Positions 14,593 through 23,506 of a stretch of 26,090 nt of DNA are shown here, one piece after another. The notes under the pieces are model-generated. The model did no database searches. It saw only the letters and a list, made by a program, of their open reading frames with translations, and had not been told where the DNA came from. Every line of letters starts with the position of its first letter. The first letter of the stretch is position 1. Made by a program: the position numbers and the translations under genes. The DNA comes from Veillonellaceae bacterium SB90 (GTDB taxonomy: Bacteria; Bacillota; Negativicutes; Selenomonadales; Selenomonadaceae): NCBI GenBank assembly GCA_902364065.1, contig CABJCJ010000032.1:1-26090 (forward strand). The letters run 5' to 3'.

Positions 14593-14934
14593 ATGAATAT
14601 CATCGAGACGTTAGAGAAAGAACAGCTCCGTTCGGATATCCCGGAGTTCGCACCTGGCGATACGGTTCGCGTTCATGCGAAGATTGTCGAGGGTTCCCGC
14701 GAGCGTATCCAGATGTTCGAGGGTGTCGTCATTGCTCGTCAGGGTACGGGTGTCCGTGAGACGTTCACGGTCCGCCGCATTTCCTACGGCATCGGCGTTG
14801 AGCGTATGTTCCCGGTACATTCCCCGCGCATCGAGAAGATCGACGTTGTCCGCAAGGGTATCGTCCGTCGTGCAAAACTCTATTATCTGCGCAACCTTAC
14901 GGGTAAAGCTGCTCGTATCAAAGAGAAACGCTAA
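14593..14934 (+). CDS. rplS: 50S ribosomal protein L19
   Basis: A 113-residue protein of normal L19 length, located at the 30S-50S interface. Signatures are [33 protein letters not shown], the [21 protein letters not shown] core and the [17 protein letters not shown] tail. A strong AAGGAGG ribosome site lies 7 bases upstream. It is followed at once by a terminator, so it is mostly monocistronic here, although rplS followed by lepB is a familiar Firmicutes order. Confidence 0.98.
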   Translation: MNIIETLEKEQLRSDIPEFAPGDTVRVHAKIVEGSRERIQMFEGVVIARQGTGVRETFTVRRISYGIGVERMFPVHSPRIEKIDVVRKGIVRRAKLYYLRNLTGKAARIKEKR

Positions 14935-14945
14935 TCTGCGTACGG

Positions 14946-14979
14946 ATAGGGACTGCTTTGGCAGTCCCTATTTGTTTTA
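14946..14979 (+). terminator. Intrinsic terminator between rplS and lepB
   Basis: Perfect 11-base stem ATAGGGACTGC/GCAGTCCCTAT (14946-14956 and 14961-14971) with a TTTG loop and a TTTGTTTT tail. lepB starts 18 bases later, so lepB depends on readthrough or an unseen promoter. Confidence 0.9.
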
Positions 14980-14996
14980 TCAGAGGAGGAAAATAC

Positions 14997-15518
14997 ATGA
15001 GTTCTTTGGGAGAAGAGGCAAAGGATTGGATCATATCCATCGTCATTGCCGTGGTCCTGGCCTTCATCATCCGCCAGTTCGTCGTCGAGCTCTACATCGT
15101 CGACGGCCCGTCCATGCGCCCGACGCTGCAGTCGCAGGAGCGCCTGGTCGTCAATAAGTTCATTTACGACTTCCGCGCGCCGAAGAAGGGCGAGATCCTG
15201 GTCTTCCAGTATCCGCGCGACACGAGCCGTGACTTCATCAAGCGCGTCATCGCGACGCCGGGCGACACCATCGAGATCAAGGGCGGCCGCGTCTACGTCA
15301 ACGACCAGATGCTCGAGGAAGACTACATCCTCGAGAAGACCCGCAGCGAATATCCGAAGGCGACTGTACCGGAGGGAACGGTCTTCGTCATGGGCGATAA
15401 CCGCAACAACTCAGAGGACAGCCGCTTCGCTGACGTCGGCTTCGTTCCCTACAAGCTCATCAAGGGCAAGGCCGTGCTCGTCTTCTGGCCACTCGACGCC
15501 TTCAAGACGCTGCCTTGA
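14997..15518 (+). CDS. lepB: Signal peptidase I
   Basis: A 173-residue type I signal peptidase of the short Gram-positive size. One membrane anchor (residues 12-30) precedes the catalytic domain. Ser39 in GPSMRPT is the nucleophile and Lys82 in DFIKRVIATPGD the general base; GDNRNNSEDSR is the conserved box E. It removes Sec and Tat signal peptides outside the membrane, for example from the PagL-like protein. The ATG at 14997 follows GAGGAGGAAA. Confidence 0.95.
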   Translation: MSSLGEEAKDWIISIVIAVVLAFIIRQFVVELYIVDGPSMRPTLQSQERLVVNKFIYDFRAPKKGEILVFQYPRDTSRDFIKRVIATPGDTIEIKGGRVYVNDQMLEEDYILEKTRSEYPKATVPEGTVFVMGDNRNNSEDSRFADVGFVPYKLIKGKAVLVFWPLDAFKTLP

Positions 15519-15533
15519 CGGGAGGTCTGTGAC

Positions 15534-16289
15534 ATGAAACTCATTTCCTGGAATGTCAACGGCCTGCGGGCCTGCCTCAAAAAAGGCTTCATGGAATCCT
15601 TCGTGAAACTCGACGCCGATGTCTTTGCGCTGCAGGAGACGAAGATGCAGCCGGATCAGGCCATCCTCGACCTGCCGGGCTACCGCCAGTACTGGAACAG
15701 CGCTGAACGCAAGGGCTACTCGGGCACGGCCGTATTCTCGCGCCTCGAGCCGCTTGCGGTGACGTATGGCCTCGGCATCGAGGAACACGACCACGAGGGC
15801 CGCGTCATCACGCTCGAATTCCCCGACTGCTATTTCGTGACGGTCTACACGCCGAATTCCAAGCGCGGTCTCGAGCGCCTCGCCTACCGCATGGAGTGGG
15901 AGGACGCCTTCCGTGCCTATCTCACGGGACTCGACGCGAAAAAGCCCGTCATCGTCTGCGGCGACCTCAATGTCGCCCATACGGAAATCGACCTCAAGAA
16001 CCCGAAGACGAATCATCACAATGCCGGCTTCACTGATGAAGAGCGCGGCAAATTCACGGAGCTCCTCGCTGCGGGCTTCCTCGATACGTTCCGCACGCTT
16101 TACCCGGAGCGCACGGGCATCTACACCTGGTGGTCGTATCTGCGCAAGGCGCGCGACACGAATGCCGGCTGGCGCATCGACTACTTCGTCGCCTCGTCGA
16201 GGCTGCGCGATTGCATCGTCGATGCCACGATCCACAACGAGATCTTCGGCAGCGATCACTGCCCGGTCGGACTGGAGCTCAAGCTATGA
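15534..16289 (+). CDS. xth: Exodeoxyribonuclease III / AP endonuclease
   Basis: A 251-residue exonuclease III family enzyme that cuts DNA at abasic sites and trims 3' ends in base excision repair. Visible catalytic residues: Asn7 (SWNVNGLRA), Glu35 (LQETK), Asp144 and Asn146 (CGDLNVAH), and Asp241-His242 ([13 protein letters not shown]). The ATG follows GGGAGGTCTGTGAC, 15 bases after the lepB stop. It overlaps the following Nudix gene by 4 bases, which suggests joint expression for oxidative DNA damage. Confidence 0.95.
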   Translation: MKLISWNVNGLRACLKKGFMESFVKLDADVFALQETKMQPDQAILDLPGYRQYWNSAERKGYSGTAVFSRLEPLAVTYGLGIEEHDHEGRVITLEFPDCYFVTVYTPNSKRGLERLAYRMEWEDAFRAYLTGLDAKKPVIVCGDLNVAHTEIDLKNPKTNHHNAGFTDEERGKFTELLAAGFLDTFRTLYPERTGIYTWWSYLRKARDTNAGWRIDYFVASSRLRDCIVDATIHNEIFGSDHCPVGLELKL

Positions 16290-16792
16290 CGGCGGCGCAG
16301 GAGAAAGGTCACAAGAAGACGAATTTGACGACGCTCTGCTACCTCGAGCAGGACGGCAAGTACCTCATGATGCACCGCGTCAAGAAGGAGCACGACATCA
16401 ACCACGATAAATGGGTCGGTGTCGGCGGCCATTTCGAGCCCGATGAGACGCCCGAAGAATGCCTCCTGCGCGAGGTGCGCGAGGAGACTGGCCTCACGCT
16501 CGACCGCTTTGCCCTGCGCGGCATCATCACATTCATGTCGGACAAGTGGCAGACGGAGTACATGTTCCTCTACACGGCCGACCGCTTTCACGGCGACTTC
16601 ATCGGCCGCGACGCCTGCCGCGAGGGGACGCTCGAATGGGTGGACAAAGACGCCGTTTATGATTTACCCGTCTGGGAAGGCGACAAAATCTTCTTTCGGC
16701 TGATGGAGAAGCAGGAGGCGGTGTTCTCCTTGAAACTCCGGTATGTCGGGGACACGCTGGTGGAAAAGGCACTGAATGGAAAGGCCTTTTAA
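16286..16792 (+). CDS. Nudix hydrolase, MutT-like 8-oxo-dGTP diphosphatase
   Basis: A 168-residue protein with a complete Nudix box, [23 protein letters not shown] (G-x5-E-x7-REVxEExGL; given here only as its motif at about residues 48-70). The flanks [11 protein letters not shown] and [11 protein letters not shown], then [22 protein letters not shown], match the MutT/NUDT1-like 8-oxo-dGTP diphosphatases of Firmicutes. These hydrolyse oxidised nucleotides before they enter DNA. ATGA overlap with xth supports a repair role. The true substrate is not readable from sequence. Confidence 0.9.
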   Translation: MTAAQEKGHKKTNLTTLCYLEQDGKYLMMHRVKKEHDINHDKWVGVGGHFEPDETPEECLLREVREETGLTLDRFALRGIITFMSDKWQTEYMFLYTADRFHGDFIGRDACREGTLEWVDKDAVYDLPVWEGDKIFFRLMEKQEAVFSLKLRYVGDTLVEKALNGKAF

Positions 16793-16835
16793 GCTGGCGG
16801 AGAACAGCCATAGACTCAGAGATAAGACTGGATAG

Positions 16836-16875
16836 AAAAACCGGTACGAGTGCGTATGTCTCGTGCCGGTTTTTT
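16836..16875. terminator. Bidirectional terminator between Nudix and molybdopterin genes
   Basis: A near-perfect stem of about 15 pairs (AAAAACCGGTACGAG against CTCGTGCCGGTTTTTT) with A run on the left and T run on the right, so it can end transcripts from both converging genes. Confidence 0.9.
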
Positions 16876-16892
16876 GTTTGCCCCGTGTAGCA

Positions 16893-18905
16893 TCAGGCTT
16901 TTTCGATGTCGACGCTGATGTCGTAGAAGGTGCTGCCGCCGTCTTTGTCGGTGAGGCGCATGGAGGTCAGGCGGTTGGTGTTGCCGTCTTGGGTGTAGGC
17001 CTGCCACCAGACGCCTTCAGTAACGAGGGTGCCGCGCCTGACGCGGTTGGAGAGCTTCAGGGTGAAGTGGGCGTGGCCGCGCCTGTTGCGGGCGCGGACG
17101 GGGTCGCCGTCCTGGAGGCCGCGCGCGGCGGCATCGTCTGGATGGATGAGGAGTGTCATGATGCTGCCGCGTGTGAGCTCGTCGCGTTCGTTGAAGGAGC
17201 TGTCGAGGACGCGCATGTCGGGGGCGTTGATGAGGTGGAAGGGCTCGCTGTCCCGGTGGGGGGGCAAGTAGTCGGGCAGGGGCGGCTGGCAGACGGGGTT
17301 TTCAATCTCGATCTTGCCGGAAGGGGTGGCGAAGCGGAGCTTGTAACCTTCGGGCAGCGGCAGGTCGACGGGGCGGCAGTCTCTTAACCGCTGGAATTCT
17401 TCGCTGGTAAGGGGCAGGGGCCAGGCTTTGCTGATGGAGTCGATGAGTGCTTCGACAAGGTCTTCTTCCGTCTTCTGGAAGATGGGGTCCTGAAGGTGCA
17501 TGGCCCTGGCCAGCAGGCAGGCGGCCTGCCAGTTGCTTTTGCTCTCGCCGACGGGCGGGATGACGGCTCTGGCGCGCTGGATGGTGTAGTGACCGTAGGA
17601 ATAGTAGAGGTCTTCGCTCTCGAGGGAGGTGGTGGCGGGCAGGACGATGTCGGCGTAGCGGGCAGTGTCCGTGAGGAAGCGCTCGTGGACGACGGTGAAG
17701 AGGTCTTCGCGCTGGAGGCCGCGCAGGACCTGGTTCTGGTCGGGGGCGGTGCAGGCGGGGTTGGAGGAATAGATGTAGAGTGCCTTGACAGGTGGCGTCA
17801 GGTCTGTGTCGTTGAGCGCGCGGCCAAGCTCGCACATGTTGATGTGGCGCACGCCGGCCTGCTCGAGGTCGGGGCGGCGGACGATGTTCTTGTCGAAGGC
17901 GTGACTGCCGGAGGCGGAGGTCAAGAGGCCGCCGCCTTTCTTGGCGTAGGCGCCGACGAAGGCGGGCAGGCAGGTGATGAGGCGCGAGGTCATGGCGCCG
18001 TTGACGTAGCGGGACTGGCCGCTGCCGAGGCGGATGAAGGGGGCGCGGGCATTGCCGTAGGCATGGGCGAAGGCGCGGATATCCGCGGCGGGGACGCCGG
18101 TGATAGCTGCGGCGGCTTCGGGGGTGTAGCGCGGCAGGATCTTTTGCTCGAGTTCGTCCGCTCCCTGCACGTACTCCTTGAGGAAGGTGCGGTCGGCGAG
18201 GCCGTCGCGCACGAGCACGCGGAGGACGGCAAGCGCGAGTGCACCGTCGGTGCCGGGGCGCGGGCAGAGGAAGGCGTCGGCGTAGTCGGCGGTCCTCGTG
18301 CGGTAGGTGTCGATGCAGTAAACCTTGGCGCCATTCCTGCGGGCAATCTCGATGTCGTGACGGAAGTGTATGTCGGTCGCGAGCATGCTGATGCTCCAGA
18401 GGATGATCATATCGCTGTGCTGGGCTTCCTGCGGGGCGGTCGGCAGCGTTGCGCCCATGACATCGCGGTAGCCGCGGCTCTTGGCCGGTGCGCAGATGGT
18501 GCGGTCAAGACTCGTGGCGCCGAGTGCGTAGAAGAGGGCATGGCCGGCGCTGTAGCCAATCGTGCCCATCGTGCCGGCGTAGGAGTAGGGCAAAATAGCC
18601 TCGGCGCCGTATTCTTTGATGATGGACTGCCAATGCCCGGCAATCTCTTCAATGGCCTCATCCCAGCTGATGGGAGCAAAGCATCCCTCGCCCTTTCTGC
18701 CCGTGCGCTTTAGCGGCGTCATGATGCGCTTGGCGGAGTGGACCGTACGTTCGTAATGGGCCATCTTCGGGCAGAGCGTACCGCGCGTGAAGGCGTGCTC
18801 GGGGTCGCCCGCGACGCGGACGGCCTTGCCGTCCTCGACGGTGATGAGCAGCCCGCAGCAGTCGGGGCAGTCGTAGGGACAGACGGAAGGTTTGATTTCG
18901 GTCAT
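16893..18905 (-). CDS. Molybdopterin oxidoreductase, stand-alone catalytic subunit
   Basis: A 670-residue enzyme of the Mo/W-bis-PGD (DMSO reductase) family. The N-terminus carries a [4Fe-4S] motif: CPYDCPDCC (Cys9, 13, 16/17) and GTLCPK (Cys45). Further family marks are ISWDEAIEEIA, ILPYSYAGTMG, GSGQSRYVNGAMTSRLI, ADIVLPATTSLE and the C-terminal dinucleotide-binding domain (MTLLIHPDDAAARGLQDGDPVRARN). No twin-arginine signal precedes the cluster, so it should act in the cytoplasm. No iron-sulfur or membrane subunit is adjacent, so the electron partner and substrate are unknown; the metal ligand could not be assigned. Start: AGGAGG 6 bases before the ATG. Confidence 0.9.
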   Translation of the reverse strand: MTEIKPSVCPYDCPDCCGLLITVEDGKAVRVAGDPEHAFTRGTLCPKMAHYERTVHSAKRIMTPLKRTGRKGEGCFAPISWDEAIEEIAGHWQSIIKEYGAEAILPYSYAGTMGTIGYSAGHALFYALGATSLDRTICAPAKSRGYRDVMGATLPTAPQEAQHSDMIILWSISMLATDIHFRHDIEIARRNGAKVYCIDTYRTRTADYADAFLCPRPGTDGALALAVLRVLVRDGLADRTFLKEYVQGADELEQKILPRYTPEAAAAITGVPAADIRAFAHAYGNARAPFIRLGSGQSRYVNGAMTSRLITCLPAFVGAYAKKGGGLLTSASGSHAFDKNIVRRPDLEQAGVRHINMCELGRALNDTDLTPPVKALYIYSSNPACTAPDQNQVLRGLQREDLFTVVHERFLTDTARYADIVLPATTSLESEDLYYSYGHYTIQRARAVIPPVGESKSNWQAACLLARAMHLQDPIFQKTEEDLVEALIDSISKAWPLPLTSEEFQRLRDCRPVDLPLPEGYKLRFATPSGKIEIENPVCQPPLPDYLPPHRDSEPFHLINAPDMRVLDSSFNERDELTRGSIMTLLIHPDDAAARGLQDGDPVRARNRRGHAHFTLKLSNRVRRGTLVTEGVWWQAYTQDGNTNRLTSMRLTDKDGGSTFYDISVDIEKA

Positions 18906-18939
18906 GGGAATCCTCCTGTGGGCAGATGATGTACTGTCT

Positions 18940-18950
18940 TCATTATACCA
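18940..18950 (-). promoter_or_regulatory. Extended -10 promoter of the molybdopterin gene
   Basis: On the minus strand TGGTATAAT (TATAAT at 18942-18947, preceded by TG one base away) gives an extended -10 box about 35 bases before the start codon. No good -35 box. Confidence 0.5.
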
Positions 18951-19062
18951 TAGCAGCAGATGCGGGGAAATTGGGGATTGCAGTAGGAGAAGGCTCTATG
19001 ATAGAATGGTAAGCAGTGCAACTTGACATGTATCATTCACATATACTGGGAGGAAAAGAATC

Positions 19063-20688
19063 TTGTCCGCATTAACCGAAGAACTCGATAAGGAAATCAA
19101 GAAGCGCCGCACGTTTGCGATCATCTCGCACCCGGATGCCGGTAAGACGACGCTGACGGAAAAGCTCCTGCTCTACGGCGGTGCCATCCATCTGGCCGGT
19201 TCCATCAAGTCGCGCAAGACGCAGCGTCATGCCGTGTCTGACTGGATGGAAATCGAGAAGCAGCGCGGTATCTCCGTCACCTCGTCGGTGCTGCAGTTCG
19301 ACTATGACGGCTGCCGCATCAACATCCTCGACACGCCGGGCCATCAGGACTTCTCGGAGGATACGTACCGCACGCTCATGGCCGTCGACAGCGCCGTCAT
19401 GGTCATCGACGTCGCCAAGGGCGTCGAGGCTCAGACGAAGAAGCTTTTCAAGGTCTGCAAGCAGCGCGGCATCCCCATTTTCACGTTCATCAACAAGCTC
19501 GACCATTACGGTAAGCTGCCGATCGACATCATGGATGAGATCGAGAACGTGCTCGGCATCCGCTCCTACCCGATGAACTGGCCAATCGGCCAGGACGGTC
19601 AGTACATGGGCGTCTACGACCGCCGCAACGACAAGGTGCTGCTCTTTGCCGCCGACACGACGCACGGCCAGGAAGCGCGCATCGCCGATGTCTACGAGCC
19701 GGATGACCCGGCCGTCATCGAGCGCGTGGGCGAGGAGACGTGGCAGGCCCTCAAGGACGATATCGAGCTTCTCGACGAAGCCGGTGAGGAATTCGACATG
19801 GAGAAGGTCAACGCCGGCGAGCTCACGCCGATGTTCTTCGGCTCGGCCATGACGAACTTCGGCGTGCAGGACTTCCTCGAAGGCTATATCCGCATGGCGC
19901 CGACGCCGCAGCCGCGCATGTCGAGCGACGGTCTCATCGCGCCGGACGATGAGAAATTCTCGGGCTTCGTTTTCAAGATTCAGGCCAACATGAACCCGGC
20001 GCACCGCGACCGTCTGGCCTTCATCCGCATCTGTTCGGGCAAATTCGAGCGCAACATGAGCGTCTGGCACGAGCGCTCGGGCAAGCTCATCAAGCTCGCC
20101 CAGCCGCAGCAGTTCCTCGCACAGGACCGCCAGATCATCGACACGGCTTACCCTGGCGATATCGTCGGCCTCTTTGATCCGGGCATCTTCGGCATCGGCG
20201 ACACGATCTGCGACGAGAGCCACAAGTTTAAATACGCCGACTTCCCGGTCTTCCCGCCCGAGAAATTCGCGCGCGTGCAGGCCAAGGACACGATGAAGCG
20301 CAAGCAGTTCGTCAAGGGCATCGAGCAGCTCACGCAGGAAGGTGCCATCCAGCTCTTCCAGCAGGCCGGCGCCGGCATGGAATCGTACATCGTCGGCACG
20401 GTCGGCACGCTGCAGTTCGAAGTCCTCGAGTACCGCCTCAAGAACGAGTACAACGTCGACATCACGATGAACATGCAGCCGTACGAGGTCGCGCGCTGGC
20501 TCGCCTACGAAGACGGCCGCGAGGTCACGCCGGCTTCGCTCAAGGGCGCTGACCGCGGCATGTTCGTCTATGACCGCAAGGGCAATCCCGTGCTGCTCGT
20601 CAGCAACGAATGGGCGCTCGGCTGGATCATGGACAACAACCCCGACCTCCTGCTCAACCATGTGCCATTCGACCGCAAGGAAGCCTGA
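19063..20688 (+). CDS. prfC: Peptide chain release factor 3
   Basis: A 541-residue translational GTPase that removes RF1/RF2 from the ribosome after termination. G1 is HPDAGKTTLTEK (23-34), the switch region has RGISVTSSVLQFDY, G3 is DTPGHQDFSEDTYR and G4 is FINKLDHYG; the rest matches RF3 rather than EF-G (SGFVFKIQANMNPAHRDRLAF, GTVGTLQFEVLEYRLKNEY). The start is TTG at 19063, 9 bases after GGGAGG; no ATG lies between. A possible promoter is TTGCAG-18-TAGAAT at 18978-19007, but it is weak. Confidence 0.95.
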   Translation: MSALTEELDKEIKKRRTFAIISHPDAGKTTLTEKLLLYGGAIHLAGSIKSRKTQRHAVSDWMEIEKQRGISVTSSVLQFDYDGCRINILDTPGHQDFSEDTYRTLMAVDSAVMVIDVAKGVEAQTKKLFKVCKQRGIPIFTFINKLDHYGKLPIDIMDEIENVLGIRSYPMNWPIGQDGQYMGVYDRRNDKVLLFAADTTHGQEARIADVYEPDDPAVIERVGEETWQALKDDIELLDEAGEEFDMEKVNAGELTPMFFGSAMTNFGVQDFLEGYIRMAPTPQPRMSSDGLIAPDDEKFSGFVFKIQANMNPAHRDRLAFIRICSGKFERNMSVWHERSGKLIKLAQPQQFLAQDRQIIDTAYPGDIVGLFDPGIFGIGDTICDESHKFKYADFPVFPPEKFARVQAKDTMKRKQFVKGIEQLTQEGAIQLFQQAGAGMESYIVGTVGTLQFEVLEYRLKNEYNVDITMNMQPYEVARWLAYEDGREVTPASLKGADRGMFVYDRKGNPVLLVSNEWALGWIMDNNPDLLLNHVPFDRKEA

Positions 20689-20720
20689 GCAGGCTTCCTG
20701 TCAATCATTCTTCCGAAAGC

Positions 20721-20775
20721 AAATGGCCCCCGCTGGGACAGATTTTCCTGTTCCCGGCCGGGGCCATTTTTATAT
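20721..20775. terminator. Long bidirectional terminator between prfC and marR
   Basis: AAATGGCCCC pairs with GGGGCCATTT (20721-20730 and 20760-20769), with an inner GGGACAG/CTGTTCCC stem; A run on the left and T run on the right. Ends prfC and the converging MFS-MarR transcript. Confidence 0.9.
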
Positions 20776-20778
20776 GCG

Positions 20779-21222
20779 TTATTCCTGCTGCAGGTTTTCC
20801 TGGATTCGATGCATCAGCGTATAAAGCTGATGGCAGTCTTCCGCTGAGAGCCCCTGCAGGGCCTGATGTCGGTGACTGGCCACGAGACTCTGCAGGCGGG
20901 TGAAGAGCGTTTCGCCCTTTTCGGTCAGCCGGACGAATTTGCCTCGCGGCTCATTGCGGAACACCCGGGTAATCACGCCCTTTTCTTCCATCTTCACCAG
21001 CGTCTTTGAGATGGCCGCCGGCTCGATGCCGAGATACGGGCTGAGCTCCGCCTGGGCGCATTCCCCGCGGTGGTGAATCAGGTTCAGGACCGTCCATTCG
21101 GAACTGTAAATGCCGGATCGTGCAATTTCCTGGTTCAGGGTCTTGGCGAACAGGCGCATCGTCTGATGAATCTGATGCATCAGGCGGTCGGTGTCATTTT
21201 CCTGCCAAATATGCGTATCCAT
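20779..21222 (-). CDS. MarR family transcriptional regulator
   Basis: A 147-residue winged-helix protein. Residues about 35-100 hold the MarR core: YSSEWTVLNLIHHRGECAQAELSPYLGIEPAAISKTLVKMEEKGVITRVFRNEPRGKFVRLTEKG, shown here by its ends, with the recognition helix AAISKTLVKME and the wing containing the conserved basic residues. It is downstream of, and separated by three bases from, an MFS exporter, so it most likely represses its own operon through the repeats at 22445-22492. Confidence 0.9.
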   Translation of the reverse strand: MDTHIWQENDTDRLMHQIHQTMRLFAKTLNQEIARSGIYSSEWTVLNLIHHRGECAQAELSPYLGIEPAAISKTLVKMEEKGVITRVFRNEPRGKFVRLTEKGETLFTRLQSLVASHRHQALQGLSAEDCHQLYTLMHRIQENLQQE

Positions 21223-21225
21223 GAA

Positions 21226-22422
21226 TTACTCCTCTGCTTCTTCGATTCCTTCTGCCTGCGGTGCGGACGCGGCAAAACGGTGCTGTACGATGCCGAACAC
21301 GAGGAACACGCCCATGATGGCAAGTACGTATTGATACATGGCGATGTAGCCGACGCTGCCGGCCAGGCTGCCGAGCACGAGGATGCCTGTGCTCGTGCCA
21401 ATATCGAGCATATTGTAGAAGGTGGCGCTGGCTGCACTGCGGCGGTCAGCGCGCACGGCATTGAGCATCCAGGTCATGAGTGCCGGCAGCAGCAGACCGG
21501 CACCGAGGCCGTAGAGGACAGAGGCCCCGAGCAGCAGGGAGAGGCTGTCCGCCATGAGGATCAGGCCAAGAGCTGCACTGTAGAGCAGAGCCCCCGGGAT
21601 TACGACGGCAAAGGCACCACGGCGGTCCAGCAGGCGTCCGCCAAAAGGACGCGAGATAAAGATGAAGCAAGTCCCGACGATGAAGAACAGGCCGGCGCTC
21701 TCAATCCCGGCTTCGGCGGCCATCATCGCGATGAATGTGTTGACGCTGCCATAGGCTGCGCCAAAAAGGACCGTCAGAACCGACGGGATGCCCGTGCCCG
21801 GCTCATAGATGCGGTTGCGGAATGAGAGATGCACGGCCGGCAGCGGGAGTTCCGGCTTTTTTTCTGCCATGCGGTCCGCGCGGGCAGCAAACAGGGCCAG
21901 CAGCGAAGCCAGTCCGGAGACGGCGAACAGCATAGTGGCACTGATATCCGACAGCAGCATCAGGCCGAAGGCAGGGGCCAGGGCCATCGCAATCGTGCTG
22001 CCGAGACCGAAATAGCCGATGCCCTCGCCGCGCCGTGAAGCGGGGATGACGTCGGCCACGAGCGCTGCGGCAAACGTCGTGCTTAGGCCAAAGCCGAAGC
22101 CGTGAATGATGCGGGCGGCGATGATGGCATGAATCGAGTCAAAGCAGGCATAGCCGACCGTGGCCAGCAGCGAGAGCAGAAGCCCTGCATACAGACACTT
22201 CTTCTTGCCGAAGGCACGCACGCCCGTGTCCGTGAACAGGCGGATGAAGATGGCGGAATAACCGAAAATGCCGGCAATCAGGCCAATTTCCGAGCCGGAG
22301 GCTCCGAGACCCGCCACGTAGAGCGGGAGGGTTGGCAGCAGGACGTGGAAGCCCGCGAACAGCAGGCCATTGGCCGTGACCAAAGCGATAAAATTCCTGG
22401 ACCAAAGTGTTTCATTTGTCAT
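21226..22422 (-). CDS. MFS transporter, drug-efflux type
   Basis: A 398-residue major facilitator with about 12 helices. The loop between helices 2 and 3 carries a variant of motif A (RLFTDTGVRAFGKKK), repeated in the second half as RPFGGRLLDRRGAF. Proton-driven exporters of this group remove drugs or metabolites; the substrate cannot be read. The start chosen is ATG 22422 (MTNETLWSRNF), preceded by AAAGGAG; an upstream ATG at 22449 has no ribosome site and lies in the operator. It heads an operon with the MarR gene. Confidence 0.88.
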   Translation of the reverse strand: MTNETLWSRNFIALVTANGLLFAGFHVLLPTLPLYVAGLGASGSEIGLIAGIFGYSAIFIRLFTDTGVRAFGKKKCLYAGLLLSLLATVGYACFDSIHAIIAARIIHGFGFGLSTTFAAALVADVIPASRRGEGIGYFGLGSTIAMALAPAFGLMLLSDISATMLFAVSGLASLLALFAARADRMAEKKPELPLPAVHLSFRNRIYEPGTGIPSVLTVLFGAAYGSVNTFIAMMAAEAGIESAGLFFIVGTCFIFISRPFGGRLLDRRGAFAVVIPGALLYSAALGLILMADSLSLLLGASVLYGLGAGLLLPALMTWMLNAVRADRRSAASATFYNMLDIGTSTGILVLGSLAGSVGYIAMYQYVLAIMGVFLVFGIVQHRFAASAPQAEGIEEAEE

Positions 22423-22444
22423 AAACAATATCAGCTCCTTTTTG

Positions 22445-22492
22445 CACATGAACTCAACTGGTTAATCAACTGGTTAAATTAACTAGTTTATT
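22445..22492. promoter_or_regulatory. Probable MarR operator in the MFS leader
   Basis: Two direct copies of TCAACTGGTTAA-like sequence followed by an inverted copy (TTAACTAGTTTA). The second and third form an imperfect palindrome AACTGGTTAAATTAACTAGTT-like with one mismatch. It lies 10-55 bases after the predicted transcription start of the MFS gene, where a MarR dimer could block elongation or initiation. Confidence 0.55.
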
Positions 22493-22507
22493 AAGAGGAT
22501 GCTTTTT

Positions 22508-22536
22508 AGTATACGCCATCGCGCAGCCTTTGTCAA
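22508..22536 (-). promoter_or_regulatory. Promoter of the MFS-MarR operon
   Basis: On the minus strand TTGACA (22536-22531), a 17-base spacer and TATACT (22513-22508). Start of transcription near 22501, giving a leader of about 80 bases that contains the MarR-type repeats. Confidence 0.8.
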
Positions 22537-22555
22537 AAGCTGCGCGGCGGCGCAG
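22536..22555 (-). terminator. Intrinsic terminator of the LysR gene, abutting the MFS promoter
   Basis: On the minus strand CTGCGC-CGCC-GCGCAG followed by CTTTT, 19 bases after the LysR stop. Its T run merges with the TTGACA -35 box of the next promoter. Confidence 0.6.
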
Positions 22556-22573
22556 ATACTTATTCCTGCTTCC

Positions 22574-23506
22574 TCATAAATCGTCACCCTTGTCACGGCA
22601 GTAATCGACGAGCGAATCGATGAAGGCGCGGGCGGCATGTGAGAGATATGCCTTCTTGCGCCAGGCGACGAGCGCGTGGCGGCACGGGCGCATGGGCAGT
22701 GCCGCAAAGCACGGCGGTGTCTGCGGGTGGAAGGCGCGCAGGAGCGTCATCGGCATCAGCGTCGCGCCGAGGCCGGCGCTCGCGAGCGTCAGCGCCGTCT
22801 CCATGCTGCGCGTCTGCAAATAGATCTTGGGCGTGAAGCCGCCTTCCTCGCAGATGGAAAGCAGCTGGTGGTGGAGTTTCTGCTCGCTGTGCATCTGGAT
22901 GAACGGCGTATCCTTGAGCAGCGAGATGGGCAGCACGGGCAGATTGCCGCGGCAGTCCTGGGGCAGGTCATAGGCCTTCGAGAGCGGATGATTAGCCGGC
23001 AGCACGAGAATCATCTCCTCGGCGTAGAGCTCCGCACACGAGAATGCCTCGGTATCGACGGGCTGCGTCGCAATGATGAGATCGACATCGCCGGAGAGCA
23101 CGGCCTCCTCGAGCCGCTTCGACGTGTGCTCGGCCAGCTGCAGCCGGATGCCGGGGTACTGCGCCTGGAACTGCGGCAGGAATGACGCGAGGAAATACGT
23201 GCTGCGGAACGGCGAACTGCCGACGATGAGATTGCCCTGCGCACAGCCGAGCTCATCTTCGACGTACTGGCGGAACTCCGCATCGATCTCCATGATGTGT
23301 TTGGCGGCCGCGAGGTACTTCCTGCCAATCGTCGTCGGGCGCAGCGGCTGCGTGCTGCGGTCAAAAAGCGGCGCGCCGACCTTCTTCTCGACGCTCTTCA
23401 AGAGCTGCGACAGCGACGGCTGCGAGATGTAGAGCTGCTGGGCCGCCCGCGAGATGGAACCCGTCTCGTAAATGGTCCGGATATAATGAAAATGACGAAT
23501 TTCCAT
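22574..23506 (-). CDS. LysR family transcriptional regulator
   Basis: A 310-residue regulator of standard length. Residues 1-60 hold the winged helix-turn-helix (SISRAAQQLYISQPSLSQLLKSVEKKVGAPLFDR), and residues about 90-300 the periplasmic-binding-like effector domain (GNLIVGSSPFRSTYFLASFLPQFQAQYPGI). It is divergent from the alcohol dehydrogenase gene, the classic arrangement for a LysR activator and its target. The ATG at 23506 follows AAGGTGGAGG by about 8 bases; the in-frame GTG at 23520 overlaps that site. The effector is unknown. Confidence 0.92.
   Translation of the reverse strand: MEIRHFHYIRTIYETGSISRAAQQLYISQPSLSQLLKSVEKKVGAPLFDRSTQPLRPTTIGRKYLAAAKHIMEIDAEFRQYVEDELGCAQGNLIVGSSPFRSTYFLASFLPQFQAQYPGIRLQLAEHTSKRLEEAVLSGDVDLIIATQPVDTEAFSCAELYAEEMILVLPANHPLSKAYDLPQDCRGNLPVLPISLLKDTPFIQMHSEQKLHHQLLSICEEGGFTPKIYLQTRSMETALTLASAGLGATLMPMTLLRAFHPQTPPCFAALPMRPCRHALVAWRKKAYLSHAARAFIDSLVDYCRDKGDDL

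Noticed and set aside
19023..19047. TTGACA ... TATACT before prfC as its promoter
   Set aside because: The spacer is only 13 bases and the ribosome site follows at once, leaving no room for a leader.
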